DNA from: Enterococcus florum
Lineage (GTDB): Bacteria > Bacillota > Bacilli > Lactobacillales > Enterococcaceae
Direction of reading: 5' to 3'
NCBI RefSeq assembly: GCF_004309355.1
Contig: NZ_BJCC01000012.1
Coordinates: 1-64,000 of the forward strand
DNA length: 64,000 nt
The number at the start of each line of letters is the position of its first letter. Position 1 is the first letter of the stretch. Positions 47,149-56,516 of the stretch are shown here, one piece after another. The translations under genes and the position numbers were made by a program. The notes beneath the pieces are model-generated. The model was not told the origin of the DNA. It searched no databases and saw nothing but the letters and a program-made list of their open reading frames with translations.

Positions 47149-47652
47149 TTGAGAAAAAGAGAAGCAGCAGAATTAAAAAAGGAAACCGCACTGAAGAATT
47201 TTCGTTTCAACCGCTTTTTAATCTTACGTTACTTTTTGGCAGCCTTCTTTTTCAGCAATCTATATTGGTTACTAATGCTGTTTATGGGTCGCAGTTGGTC
47301 TGCATTGTTGCCATTGAGTTTAATCATCTTAGCCGTACCAGCAATCATGGATCATGCCAGATTGTATGGAGAGATGTCTGACCAGGTTCAGCAAAAGCTG
47401 AGACATCACAGCTTTTATCAATATGTGCAATTGATACTCAATGGTTTTCTGCTGGTGGTGAGTTTGACGGATAGTGGAATACGGCGATTGTTTCCTTTCC
47501 TAACTGCAACTTCTGAGGCTAAAGCAGCAATCTTTTCTGTTTTAATGATAGGAATTTTCATGTCTGCCTTTTGTCTTCATCGCATTCAAAGAATTTATAG
47601 GCAAAAGGACAAGCATTATGGGTACATCAAGGAGTTTGTCAAAATGAATTAA
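47149..47652 (+). CDS. Unknown membrane protein in the cellobiose PTS operon
   Basis: A 167-residue protein with a basic start and four hydrophobic segments (about 28-45, 48-66, 88-106 and 125-143). It starts with TTG after AAAAGGAGCGG. It sits between the IIA and IIC genes of the PTS operon and on the same strand. It may assist the permease or be a passenger. The family is not recognised. Confidence 0.7.
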   Translation: MRKREAAELKKETALKNFRFNRFLILRYFLAAFFFSNLYWLLMLFMGRSWSALLPLSLIILAVPAIMDHARLYGEMSDQVQQKLRHHSFYQYVQLILNGFLLVVSLTDSGIRRLFPFLTATSEAKAAIFSVLMIGIFMSAFCLHRIQRIYRQKDKHYGYIKEFVKMN

Positions 47653-47672
47653 GAAAGTGAGTGAACGGAATA

Positions 47673-49034
47673 ATGGACGGATCAAACAGCAAATTATTTT
47701 CATTCTTAGAAAAAACAATTATGGGACCATTAGGGAAACTGGCTCAGTTCAAAATCGTACGAGCGATTATGGGTGCCGGGATGGGCGCAATTCCTTTTAC
47801 GATCGTAGGGTCGATGTTTTTAGTCTTTAATATTCTCCCAATGACGTTTCCTTTCTTGCAAGGAATCTTTGATTCAACCTTCTTTAAGATCAGTGAACTA
47901 TATATGTTGGCAAATAGCACAACAATGGGAATCTTAGCACTTTATTTTTGTATTGGATTAGGGTACGAGTATACGAAGATTATTGCAGAAGAGGAAGAGC
48001 TGAACATGGCTCCGATTACCGGAGCACTGCTTTCGATGTTCGCTTTCTTCATGTCGATTCCACAATTAGTGATCGATAACGGCAGTGTCGTCCGTCTAAC
48101 AGAGATGGAAGAAAACATCATCAACGGTTGGGCAATTGGAGGCGACGGGGTCGCCCGTTTGGGAACAGTTGGCATCTTTACCGGCATCATTATGGCTGTG
48201 ATTACCGTGCAACTGTATCGCCTTTGTGTGGCTAGACATTGGGTCATTCGGATGCCTGAACAAGTACCAGAAGGAGTCTCTCGGGCGTTTACTGCATTGA
48301 TCCCAGCCTTCTTAGTTGCCTTTGTGGTTTTGATCATCGTTGGTGTGCTGGTGGCTTTCAACACAGATATCTTCCAACTGATCGCCATTCCATTTGGCTT
48401 CGTTACTCAGTTGACCAGCAGCTGGATCGGGGTCATGGTGATCTACTTCTTAGTGCATGCTTTATGGCTGGTGGGAATCCATGGAGCCAATATCATTTTC
48501 TCATTAATTACACCAATCACGTTAGGCAATATGGCTCTAAATGCAGAAGGTGCACACATTCCTTTGGCAGGCGAATTCAATAATGCTTTTGTGACCGTCG
48601 GCGGATCGGGGGCTACTTTAGGCTTTTGCTTTTTCTTAGTCTACATGGCAAAATCAGAACAATTGAAGGTTCTAGGAAAAGCAGCCTTGGTACCAGCTAT
48701 TTTCAATATTAATGAGCCCTTGATCTTCGGAGTCCCTTTAATTTATAATCCATATTTAGCATTGCCTTTCTTCTTGGCTCCAATGGCTTCTGCAAGTATT
48801 GCTTACTTTGCGATCCAGTTAGAAATTATCCGCCCGGTTATTGCTTTGATGCCTTGGCCTTCTCCAGTCGGTGTCGGGGCGTTCATTGGCAGCGGGGGAG
48901 ACTGGAAAGCAGCCGTTTGTGCAGTTATCTGTGTAGTCGTTTCTTTCTTCATCTATCTGCCATTCGTTCGTTCTTACGATAAGCGGCTCTTAAAAGAAGA
49001 GATGGCGAATATCGAACCGGCTCCACAATCATAA
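47673..49034 (+). CDS. PTS cellobiose-family enzyme IIC
   Basis: About 453 residues, ten or so membrane segments. LAQFKIVRAIMGAGMGAIPF near the N-terminus, LWLVGIHGANII with the substrate-region histidine and FNINEPLIFGVPLIYNPYLA are the hallmarks of IIC-Cel/Lac (CelB). It transports beta-glucosides with phosphorylation. The ATG at 47673 is preferred; an in-frame GTG is at 47661. A terminator follows. Confidence 0.92.
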   Translation: MDGSNSKLFSFLEKTIMGPLGKLAQFKIVRAIMGAGMGAIPFTIVGSMFLVFNILPMTFPFLQGIFDSTFFKISELYMLANSTTMGILALYFCIGLGYEYTKIIAEEEELNMAPITGALLSMFAFFMSIPQLVIDNGSVVRLTEMEENIINGWAIGGDGVARLGTVGIFTGIIMAVITVQLYRLCVARHWVIRMPEQVPEGVSRAFTALIPAFLVAFVVLIIVGVLVAFNTDIFQLIAIPFGFVTQLTSSWIGVMVIYFLVHALWLVGIHGANIIFSLITPITLGNMALNAEGAHIPLAGEFNNAFVTVGGSGATLGFCFFLVYMAKSEQLKVLGKAALVPAIFNINEPLIFGVPLIYNPYLALPFFLAPMASASIAYFAIQLEIIRPVIALMPWPSPVGVGAFIGSGGDWKAAVCAVICVVVSFFIYLPFVRSYDKRLLKEEMANIEPAPQS

Positions 49035-49041
49035 AATACAG

Positions 49042-49075
49042 ATCTCTTTGTCTAAATCAGACAAGGAGATTTTTT
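49042..49075 (+). terminator. Intrinsic terminator after the cellobiose PTS operon
   Basis: ATCTCTTTGTCT (49042-49053) pairs with AGACAAGGAGAT (49059-49070), one G-T pair, followed by five T. Confidence 0.85.
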
Positions 49076-49550
49076 ACATTTTTTCAACAAAAAAAGTTAA
49101 ATAAACTAGATACTAAAACATTTTTATTCAGGAAAAAGTCTATGAGTAAATAGGCGCTGTATCAGGATAATCGAAGAGGATGAAGCCAATTTCTGACTTA
49201 CTGTGTCATAAATTAAGTTCGTCTATTTTCAATAGGCCAGTAAGTTCCTCAACACGGCTATCGATTAATTGCTTCTTTGCAAAAGAAAAGAAGACAGATG
49301 CAACGATCATTAAAGAAAAGCGCGAAAACAAGCAACGCAATCGTTACAATGAACGCTTAAAAAGGCAAATTTATTGTCGATGACTTTTCAACTGCTCGAG
49401 GAGCTGACGAATACCAAACCGATGGAAAACGTAAGAGTAGGGGCTGACTGTTGAATAGGATCGCAATTTGACTCTGAGAATGGTAAGCTCCAGCTAATGA
49501 ATTCCTTCAATAAGTCATTTGTTGAATTGTTCAAATGTGCTGTGAAAGTG
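49076..49550. other. Intergenic stretch, possible gene remnant
   Basis: About 475 bp between convergent operons. Two overlapping frames at about 49270-49440 (RNRYNERLKRQ, then GKFIVDDFSTARGADEYQTD) look like one frameshifted coding remnant with a stop near 49444. Nothing can be named. Confidence 0.3.
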
Positions 49551-49596
49551 AAAAACCCTCTCTTTGCCTATAATTCAAGAACAGGCAAAGAAAGGA
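49551..49596 (-). terminator. Intrinsic terminator after proBA
   Basis: Read on the minus strand, CCTTTCTTTGCCT pairs with AGGCAAAGAGAGG, followed by GTTTTTC. Confidence 0.75.
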
Positions 49597-49604
49597 TTTC
49601 TTTT

Positions 49605-50855
49605 TTATTCGCGGATCTGGCCGTCCCCGTAAATAATAAATTTCGTGGAGGTCAGCTCTTCAAGCCCCATCGGTCCTCGTGCATGAAGTTTCTGAGTAGA
49701 AATACCGATTTCGGCACCAAAACCGAACATAAAGCCGTCAGTGAAACGGGTAGAGGCGTTGATATAAACAGCCGCTGCATCGACCTCGTTTAAAAAGCGT
49801 TGGCCGATCGAATAACTGTCGGTAATAATCGCGTCTGAATGGCCTGAGTGATAGCGGTTGATATGGTCAATGGCTTGGTCTGCGTCTTGCACGATTTTGA
49901 CAGCAAGTTCATAATCCAAATATTCTGTTTCCCAATCTGTTTCGGTTGCCAGCACCGCTTTGTTTAAAAACAACAAAGCTTGTTCATCCGCATGAATCAC
50001 CACATGATGGGGGGCTAATCGTTTTTCCAATTTAGGCAGCAACTCTGCCGCAACAGCTTTGTGGATCAGAATGGTTTCTACCGCGTTGCACACAGACGGC
50101 CGCTGGACTTTGGCGTTCAGAATGATTTCCTCGGCCATTTTCAGTTGAGCGTGTTCGTCTACGTAAATATGATTATTTCCAGTTCCTGTCTCGATCACCG
50201 GAACCGTAGCATTTTCAGTGATACGTTTGATCAGATTTTCTCCGCCGCGAGGAATCAGGACGTCCAAGTAAGCATTGGCACGCATCATTTGGTTGGCTAC
50301 CTCGTGAGAAGTGTCTTCCACAAATTGGATACAAGAAGAGGGAAGTTGCAACTCGGTTAAAGCGCCTTGCAGGATCGTTACCAATACCTGATTGGAGTGG
50401 AATGCTTCCTTGCCTCCGCGCAAAATGACAGCATTGCCCGTTTTGAAACAAAGAGTGGCAGCATCAGTAGTTACATTGGGCCGGGATTCAAAAATGATTC
50501 CGATGACTCCTAATGGGACTCGCTGGCGCCCGATTTGCAGCCCTTCCTTGGTGCGCCACATCTTTTCGATTTCTCCGATCGGATCGGGCAGGTCGATCAG
50601 CTGCTCGATTCCCTGAGCCATTGCTTCAATGCGTTCCTCCGTCAAAAGCAGCCGATCGATCATCACTGACTTGATCTGATTCTCTTTTGCTTTATCGAGA
50701 TCCTTCTGATTGGCTCTTAGTATCCGGTCGCTGTGCTTTCTTAGCTTTTCTGCCATCAGCTGCAAACAAGTATTTTTTGCTTTGGTGTCTAACTGACTAA
50801 GGGTTTTACTCGCCTGCTTTGCGTTTTTACCTAAACGATCCATTACGTTATCCAT
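49605..50855 (-). CDS. proA: Gamma-glutamyl phosphate reductase ProA
   Basis: A 416-residue aldehyde-dehydrogenase-fold enzyme. GVIGIIFESRPNVTTDAATL (about 118-137) and RPSVCNAVETILIH, with the catalytic cysteine, are ProA signatures, as is HSDAIITDS near 340. It reduces glutamyl 5-phosphate to glutamate semialdehyde in proline synthesis. Its start shares a base with the proB stop (TAATG type), so they are co-translated. Confidence 0.95.
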   Translation of the reverse strand: MDNVMDRLGKNAKQASKTLSQLDTKAKNTCLQLMAEKLRKHSDRILRANQKDLDKAKENQIKSVMIDRLLLTEERIEAMAQGIEQLIDLPDPIGEIEKMWRTKEGLQIGRQRVPLGVIGIIFESRPNVTTDAATLCFKTGNAVILRGGKEAFHSNQVLVTILQGALTELQLPSSCIQFVEDTSHEVANQMMRANAYLDVLIPRGGENLIKRITENATVPVIETGTGNNHIYVDEHAQLKMAEEIILNAKVQRPSVCNAVETILIHKAVAAELLPKLEKRLAPHHVVIHADEQALLFLNKAVLATETDWETEYLDYELAVKIVQDADQAIDHINRYHSGHSDAIITDSYSIGQRFLNEVDAAAVYINASTRFTDGFMFGFGAEIGISTQKLHARGPMGLEELTSTKFIIYGDGQIRE

Positions 50856-51658
50856 TATTGGGCCCTCCTAAACAAGGTTCCGACTTCTTTTCCTTCTAAA
50901 ATATCGAAAATGATACGTGGTGGCTTGCCATTGGCTAACACCATCGATCCTTTTGCTTCAAAGATCCGCTCTGCAGCTTTCAGTTTGCTGATCATGCCGC
51001 CGGTCCCGAATTTGCTTCCAGCATCGCTGGCCTGGTCAATGAGTTCATCCGTGATCTCGGAGATTGTCGAATAAAGAATTGCTTGTTTGTTTTTGTTAGG
51101 ATTATCCGAATAAAACCCATCAATATCAGACAACATAATCAACAAATCAGCATCGATCAATTGACACACGATGGCCGACAGTTCGTCGTTGTCTCCGAAC
51201 TTGGTCGAATGGTCCAGTTCATCGACTGCCACGGTGTCATTCTCATTGATGATTGGAATAATATCCATTTTGATCAGTTGGTTCAACGTATTGATCACGT
51301 TTTTTCGACTTGCAGGAAACTCGACGATGTCTCGTGTCATCAGGACTTGTGCCGTTTGCTGATTATAGGCTAGAAAACGTTGGTTGTAAAAATGCATTAA
51401 CTCGGATTGGCCTACCGCTGCTACCGCTTGCTGTTCAGGAATACTGGCAGGGCGAGCCGACAATTGTAATTTGTTCATTCCGACCCCAATGGCGCCTGAA
51501 GAAACTAAAATGATTTCTTTTCCTAGATTGTTCAAATCGGTCAATACAAAGGCCAGTTGATCAATCCCGGAGAAATTGATCTTGCCGTTTGGATGGATCA
51601 GGGAACTTGTCCCAATCTTGACGACGATTCGATTAACATCATGTAAAAATGCTCTCAC
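50855..51658 (-). CDS. proB: Glutamate 5-kinase ProB
   Basis: A 267-residue amino-acid kinase. RIVVKIGTSSLI-type opening, IILVSSGAIGVGMNKL (about 51-66), INENDTVAVDEL and the late GTGGMISKLKAAERI are the family motifs. The C-terminal PUA domain of the longer ProB (about 370 residues) is absent; this short form is known in several Firmicutes. First step of proline synthesis. AGGTGAAAG precedes the ATG. Confidence 0.93.
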   Translation of the reverse strand: MRAFLHDVNRIVVKIGTSSLIHPNGKINFSGIDQLAFVLTDLNNLGKEIILVSSGAIGVGMNKLQLSARPASIPEQQAVAAVGQSELMHFYNQRFLAYNQQTAQVLMTRDIVEFPASRKNVINTLNQLIKMDIIPIINENDTVAVDELDHSTKFGDNDELSAIVCQLIDADLLIMLSDIDGFYSDNPNKNKQAILYSTISEITDELIDQASDAGSKFGTGGMISKLKAAERIFEAKGSMVLANGKPPRIIFDILEGKEVGTLFRRAQ

Positions 51659-51761
51659 AGTCTTTCACCTCTATTGTCGCCGCAAGCTCAAATAGAAAAA
51701 AGCTATTTTGAGAATTGTAACAGATTCTCATTTACATTTCATCCATTTTTCATTAAATTTC

Positions 51762-51789
51762 AAAAAAAAGAAACTCGAATCCTTCGAGT
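51762..51789 (-). terminator. Intrinsic terminator before proB, for the small membrane-protein gene
   Basis: On the minus strand ACTCGAA, loop GGA, TTCGAGT, then TTCTTTTTTTTG. Confidence 0.65.
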
Positions 51790-51838
51790 CCTTATATCAT
51801 GGCATAATTATTTTTCTAAATAAAACTACGAATCCATG

Positions 51839-52153
51839 TTAAATAAATAGGAGCAGGGCCGAATAAACATAATAGACCATAATCCCAGTGACGATCACCC
51901 AGGAAAGAAAGATAAAAAATCCACCGCGTTTTCTGCGGTATTGTCTTGTGGTCCGTCGGGTGGTCTCATCAATCTGCGGCGCAGAGATTGGCACTCGCTT
52001 TTGACGCAGTGTCATTACTGCAAACAAATCAATAGAAAACATAAATTGGATGACTGCACTGATCAAGATCAATACCTGGTCAGTAGACCCTATACGGAAA
52101 ATAAATAACCCAGCTGTTAAAATGTCGATGATCATGGTGATTAAAATTGCCAT
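51839..52153 (-). CDS. Small membrane protein, unknown
   Basis: A 104-residue protein with hydrophobic segments at about 1-20, 24-47 and 80-104, and a basic, arginine-rich middle (RRTTRQYRRKRGG). GTAAGGAG precedes the ATG. Not recognised. Confidence 0.7.
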   Translation of the reverse strand: MAILITMIIDILTAGLFIFRIGSTDQVLILISAVIQFMFSIDLFAVMTLRQKRVPISAPQIDETTRRTTRQYRRKRGGFFIFLSWVIVTGIMVYYVYSALLLFI

Positions 52154-52249
52154 AGCAATACTCCTTACTACTTCTCTTTAAAATGAACATCTCACATTAT
52201 AGCATGGAATACTCAAAAGAGTAACCAGAACTTAAACAATCTGGGAATC

Positions 52250-52516
52250 TTATCTTTTTTTAAAAAGTGTCAAAATCAGCCAGTACAGCATGGAAGAGGC
52301 AATTGAAACGAAGACGAGGATGCCTAGAACTTTTGCTCCCCCGCTAGGTTGATAGTAATGATAATTCATCAATAGAAATACACAAATAAATGTAGGCACT
52401 AAAGAAAGATACACGTGGATCAACATCTTGTCTTTACGAAACATATACAAGTAGATTATCGACATTACAACAAAAATGGCGTATAAAATGATTGCAGCCA
52501 CAAGTCCATGATCCAT
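52250..52516 (-). CDS. Small membrane protein, unknown
   Basis: An 88-residue protein starting MDHGLVAAIILYAIFVVMSI, with three hydrophobic helices and a short basic tail. AAAGGGG lies before the ATG at 52516; a longer frame starts at 52552 but overlaps this site. Not recognised. Confidence 0.65.
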   Translation of the reverse strand: MDHGLVAAIILYAIFVVMSIIYLYMFRKDKMLIHVYLSLVPTFICVFLLMNYHYYQPSGGAKVLGILVFVSIASSMLYWLILTLFKKR

Positions 52517-52717
52517 CGCTCGTACCCCTTTCTTTTTTAGTAATTGTAGCAAATGAAAAGAGAAGAGATTATGAAAGAATGGTGATTTTTTGGTAATACA
52601 ACATTCATGTTCATTTAAAAAATATTCGTTTTTTTGAAATTAGAACCGGAATCAGAAATAAAGAGGGGAAAATTGAAGAATGGTCGAAAAAAATAAATGG
52701 ATTGAGAAGGAACGTAG

Positions 52718-52768
52718 AAAAAATTCAGAAAATGTTTTTACCGAAATGCAACATTTTCTGAATTTTTA
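52718..52768. terminator. Intrinsic terminator after azlCD
   Basis: AAATTCAGAAAATGTT (about 52720-52735) pairs with AACATTTTCTGAATTT (about 52750-52765) in a long perfect stem with T-runs on either side. Confidence 0.8.
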
Positions 52769-52778
52769 CAGTGACTGA

Positions 52779-53102
52779 TCACAAGATCAAACGAAGCAGG
52801 GCGATCCCAATGACTCCCGTGATCACGATTTTCATTAGATCATTGGTGCGAATCCCCACGATCAATGCAGGGATGCAGGCTAAGACCTCTGGAAATTTAA
52901 TAGCTGGAAAGTGTCCAGCTTTAAAAATCAGCAAGCTCTGAAACAGCAGAGCAGTCAAAATCGTCAAGGGGATATAACTCAAAAATTTCTCAACGGTCGG
53001 AGGCAATGCCACCGCTCTGGCCAACACAAAAGGAACAACCCGTGGAATCCAGGTAACCAGCATGCAGCCTAAAAGAACAAAAAGATAATAGTGATTACTC
53101 AT
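52779..53102 (-). CDS. azlD: Branched-chain amino-acid exporter small subunit AzlD
   Basis: A 107-residue protein with four hydrophobic helices; GCMLVTWIPRVVPFVLA near the start is the AzlD family motif. It pairs with AzlC, whose gene overlaps its start by eight bases. Together they export branched-chain amino acids or analogues. Confidence 0.88.
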   Translation of the reverse strand: MSNHYYLFVLLGCMLVTWIPRVVPFVLARAVALPPTVEKFLSYIPLTILTALLFQSLLIFKAGHFPAIKFPEVLACIPALIVGIRTNDLMKIVITGVIGIALLRLIL

Positions 53103-53805
53103 CTTTGATCAGCACTCCCATCGTGCAACCTAACAAGGTTGACAGAATCACAGACAATTCGGCAGAAAAGAAACGCATCAATACATAGAGCGAAGCTGCT
53201 GTACTTAGCAAGAGAAGAATCGTCTTTTTCTGCTGCGCCTTTAGCGGCAGCTGGACTTGAAATAAAAACAAGCCTAAAAACATAGCAGTCAATGCAAAAT
53301 CAAGACCAAACGTATTGGGATCTGGAATAAAATTCCCCAGCAACGCACCTAAGACCGTGGAAAAGATCCATGTAAGGTAGGCGGTGAGGTTCAGTCCATG
53401 TGTCCAAGCCGACGACACTGATTCCTTTTTCGCTAAAGTGGCCATTAGAACCCCATACGACTCATCTGTCAGCAAGGTGCCGATGCCGATACCGTTCAAC
53501 AAAGAATCCTGCTTAAAGTAGCTGGCCACTGACAAACTCATCAAAAAATGGCGCAGGTTGACTAAAAAAACAGTGAAGACAATGGAAGCCAACGGTGCCT
53601 GAAGAGCTAAAAGGCTACAAATGATGAATTGGGCGCTGCCAGCATACACAAGCACCGACATCAAAAAGACTTGGAAAATCGTCAAGCCGACAGCTTTCCC
53701 AACAATTCCCATAGCCATCCCGATCCCTAAATAACCCATAATCGTCGGAATGCAGGCTTTCACTCCTTGGATAAAGCGCTGATTCGACACCACTTGCTTC
53801 TCCAT
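53095..53805 (-). CDS. azlC: Branched-chain amino-acid exporter large subunit AzlC
   Basis: A 236-residue membrane protein. Motifs GVKACIPTIMGYLGIGMAMG, SVLVYAGSAQFI, LVNLRHFLMSLS and LTDESYGVL are AzlC hallmarks. About six helices. GGGTGAG lies before the ATG. Confidence 0.9.
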   Translation of the reverse strand: MEKQVVSNQRFIQGVKACIPTIMGYLGIGMAMGIVGKAVGLTIFQVFLMSVLVYAGSAQFIICSLLALQAPLASIVFTVFLVNLRHFLMSLSVASYFKQDSLLNGIGIGTLLTDESYGVLMATLAKKESVSSAWTHGLNLTAYLTWIFSTVLGALLGNFIPDPNTFGLDFALTAMFLGLFLFQVQLPLKAQQKKTILLLLSTAASLYVLMRFFSAELSVILSTLLGCTMGVLIKDE

Positions 53806-53988
53806 TTACTCACCCTTTCTCTCATGCTTTTCTAACAATCTTAATCAAAAATGGCTTAAAAGACAAGAATTATTTCATTCAAATAATCTGAGCATTGATT
53901 TCTTGTTTTTTCAGATGTGAGGTATAATTAAATAAACGAGTTTAGCAGAAGTTTGTTTAGCAGATAGACGTGAGAGAGGAGCATTTAT

Positions 53989-54417
53989 ATGCAGGAAGAA
54001 TACAAAAATATACTTGTAGCTGTGGATGGATCACCGCAAGCGGAGAAAGCTTTTACAGAGGCGATCGAGGTTGCAAAACGAAACCAAGGGAAATTGACGA
54101 TCCTGTCTGTTGTTGACTTTAAGTATTCGGTTGGCGATCCTGCTTTTATCAATGATGCCATTAAATTTCATATGAACAATGCAGAAATCGAAATGGATAC
54201 GTTGATCAGCAAAGCAGATATTGGTCAAGTCGAGTATCAAACAGAGATTTTTTCAGGAAGTCCGAAACGCAAGATCGTTGATTACGCAGAAGAAAAGAAG
54301 ATCGATCTGATCATGATCGGTGCAACAGGCATGGGGGCGATCGAACAAATGATCGTCGGTTCAACCACCTCGTATGTCGTTAATCATGCGCCGTGCAATG
54401 TCATGGTTGTTAAATAG
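53989..54417 (+). CDS. Universal stress protein UspA family
   Basis: A 142-residue UspA fold. The start YKNILVAVDGSPQAEKAF and the nucleotide-binding ending MIGATGMGAIEQMIVGSTTSYVVNHAPCNVMVVK fit G-2x-G-9x-G-S/T, the ATP-binding type. AGAGGAG precedes the ATG and a -10 TATAAT lies at 53923-53928. Confidence 0.93.
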   Translation: MQEEYKNILVAVDGSPQAEKAFTEAIEVAKRNQGKLTILSVVDFKYSVGDPAFINDAIKFHMNNAEIEMDTLISKADIGQVEYQTEIFSGSPKRKIVDYAEEKKIDLIMIGATGMGAIEQMIVGSTTSYVVNHAPCNVMVVK

Positions 54418-54457
54418 CGAACGCCTCTGCTGGTTTGAATAGAAAAAGGAGTCTGAG

Positions 54458-54856
54458 TCAACTGTTTTTTCGGCTTTGCTCTAATGCAGCAACGACGAGG
54501 TCGCCATCGGCAAAACCAAGATCGATCTTGAAGATCTCTTTTGGAAAAGCCAGAGTCAATTTGATGCCGTTTATCCTTTTTTGCCCGGTGATTTTCTGGC
54601 AATGGTACAAATTATAGGTATAGTGGTTTCTCTGGCTGACGGCATACAAGGTGTTGCCGGAGATGGCATATGCCGTCAATCCTTCGTGATTTTTGAAGCT
54701 CTCATATTTATGAAAGCCAATAAAGGAAAACGTATAATTAATAGTTGGGGAGGCCGTTAGAAATTTTTCAAACAAAGACACTCCCTTTTTTTCTTTTGCA
54801 TTGAAATGGATTTGATGGGTTTGAGCGAATTGATACAAGTCTTGGGCTGATTTCAT
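54458..54856 (-). CDS. Hypothetical 132-residue cytoplasmic protein
   Basis: A soluble protein starting MKSAQDLYQFAQTHQIHFNA, with a beta-rich second half (LTAYAISGNTLYAVSQRN) that might be a PH-like fold. It lies 13 bp downstream of a DUF308 membrane-protein gene and is probably co-transcribed. Not recognised. Confidence 0.65.
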   Translation of the reverse strand: MKSAQDLYQFAQTHQIHFNAKEKKGVSLFEKFLTASPTINYTFSFIGFHKYESFKNHEGLTAYAISGNTLYAVSQRNHYTYNLYHCQKITGQKRINGIKLTLAFPKEIFKIDLGFADGDLVVAALEQSRKNS

Positions 54857-54869
54857 GTCGGAGACTCCT

Positions 54870-55394
54870 TTATCGATTTTGACGAAAGTGGTTGAATTCA
54901 GTGATGCTCATGGTCACTAGCAAAAAGCCGAAGAAACGAAAGAGCAGCATCAAGCTGTTGAAGGGATTGAACAGCAATGATAGACCAGCTATGATCATCA
55001 AGATGCTGTAGATCAACTGGCCAGTACTGGCAAAACCGCGGATCCTGGCATTCCAGCTTTGCACGGCTTGTGTACAGGCAAATAGTAAGATGATCAGACC
55101 AAATAGGATAGGCAGGATGCTGACGATCCCGCGGGCAAAGATTAAAATGAAAAACGCAGCAACCAATAAAAAGATACCGCCCGTCCTTTGGAAATCCACT
55201 CCTTCGATGATTTTTTGTTCACGAGAACTGCGATACAATTGCACCCCTCCCATGGCGACCATGTAGAAAAACAAGATGTAACTGAAAAAATCAAAGATCG
55301 ATTGCGGCCAGAGCAAAATAGCTGTTCCTAAAACAAGATGGACAACCGCTTTTATCCGACTGGATCGTCTGAGTGAAAACCAAGTTTGATTCAT
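54870..55394 (-). CDS. DUF308 (HdeD-like) membrane protein
   Basis: A 174-residue protein with six hydrophobic segments in three pairs and LVLGTAILLWPQSIFDFFSY near the start, like HdeD/DUF308 proteins. AAAGGAGG stands at the right distance from the ATG at 55394 (MNQTWFSLRRS). A longer frame from 55457 overlaps that site and is rejected. HdeD is linked to acid resistance in E. coli; no role is shown here. Confidence 0.75.
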   Translation of the reverse strand: MNQTWFSLRRSSRIKAVVHLVLGTAILLWPQSIFDFFSYILFFYMVAMGGVQLYRSSREQKIIEGVDFQRTGGIFLLVAAFFILIFARGIVSILPILFGLIILLFACTQAVQSWNARIRGFASTGQLIYSILMIIAGLSLLFNPFNSLMLLFRFFGFLLVTMSITEFNHFRQNR

Positions 55395-55643
55395 GATCGA
55401 AACCTCCTTTATCAAAATTATAGTACCAAAATAATTCAATATAAGGGAAGAAATCACTCATTTTTTGAAAGAATTATTAGTAAAAGGAATCGATTTATTA
55501 ATATTATAGAAATGTTTTGATTTTTTTGAGTATTTTTTCTCCTAGCGATTGTAAACTATACTATTGTTGGGTATAATGGCCTTTAATATTGAACCAAAAG
55601 CTAGACGAATAACTGAATTTGCTGGTACTGGAGGGCTCATGTA

Positions 55644-55844
55644 ATGAAAGAAGAAGAGATTGAACTAGGAAAGATCTACCGTTGTCACCCGATTGGTTTT
55701 GAAGCGGCGATTGAGGGGGAAGTCGTTTCGAAAATGGCGAACTGTGCAGTACTTCGTGTAAATTCCTGTCAGGAAGTGGACGAAGAACAAAAGGATGATA
55801 AATCCAACATGGTGGTTGCAAAGTATTCAAGTTTTATATCATAA
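55644..55844 (+). CDS. Hypothetical 66-residue protein
   Basis: A small acidic soluble protein: KEEEIELGKIYRCHPIGFEA, then EGEVVSKMANCAVLRVNS. It resembles small DUF2187-type (KOW-like) proteins in length and GEVV pattern, but this is uncertain. GGAGGGCTC lies before the ATG. It precedes the membrane protein at 55865. Confidence 0.6.
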   Translation: MKEEEIELGKIYRCHPIGFEAAIEGEVVSKMANCAVLRVNSCQEVDEEQKDDKSNMVVAKYSSFIS

Positions 55845-55864
55845 TGTAATAGAAGGCGAACGAT

Positions 55865-56344
55865 TTGAGTCTATTTACGATTTTATTGGGGATATTTACA
55901 GTCATTCTTTTTCTCTATCTTTGGCTGGTAAGCAGGTCAATCGTTATTCCTACCAAGATCAATCAGAACCGGTATTGGTTTTACCCGGTATTGGCAGCTT
56001 GTGTAGGCCTTATAGGGTGGACCGGTGTGTCGACCTTGGATGAAAAAATTCAAACAGGACTTGCTGTCCTTGTGATGCTGAGCTTTTTAATGGATAAGAG
56101 GGGATTGACGGAAACACATATCGTGTTGCACAGCTTCGATAACCGAGGGATAAGCTTTTCGGAAATCGAGCGAGTCGTCTTGTTCAAAGATGATGCCACT
56201 CAGTCCGTTCGAATGAACTTTTTTCGTAATGAACGAAGAGGGCCCATGCTGATATTTGATGAGTCCTTGGAAGAGTTGGCAATCTTTTTTTCAACGCATT
56301 TAAATGAAGGCAGCAAACTTGAAATACTGACAAAAGAGGATTAG
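55865..56344 (+). CDS. Hypothetical membrane protein, 159 residues
   Basis: Starts with TTG at 55865 after GAAGGCG. Two to three hydrophobic helices at about 1-20, 33-50 and 60-75 are followed by a soluble part (LHSFDNRGISFSEIERVVLF and ESLEELAIFFSTHL) resembling DUF5673- or PH-like domains. A strong terminator follows. Family uncertain. Confidence 0.6.
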   Translation: MSLFTILLGIFTVILFLYLWLVSRSIVIPTKINQNRYWFYPVLAACVGLIGWTGVSTLDEKIQTGLAVLVMLSFLMDKRGLTETHIVLHSFDNRGISFSEIERVVLFKDDATQSVRMNFFRNERRGPMLIFDESLEELAIFFSTHLNEGSKLEILTKED

Positions 56345-56365
56345 CGTCCTTTTAATGATGATTAG

Positions 56366-56411
56366 AAAAAAGGATCGATCGAGAATGAGAGCTTGATCGA
56401 TCCTTTTTTTG
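56366..56411 (+). terminator. Intrinsic terminator
   Basis: AGGATCGATC pairs with GATCGATCCT, flanked by A-run and a seven-T run. Confidence 0.88.
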
Positions 56412-56516
56412 ATGCTTTGGTTAAAGAAGGAAAATAATTTTAGAATTCCCATGGAATTTCCATAAAAATGGTTTATAATATCTAAAATTGATCAAAAAAG
56501 GAGAATTGTTTGAATT

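Noticed and set aside
50855-51658. Short ProB regarded as truncated
   Set aside because: A ProB of about 267 residues without PUA domain is a normal variant in several Firmicutes, and all kinase motifs are present.
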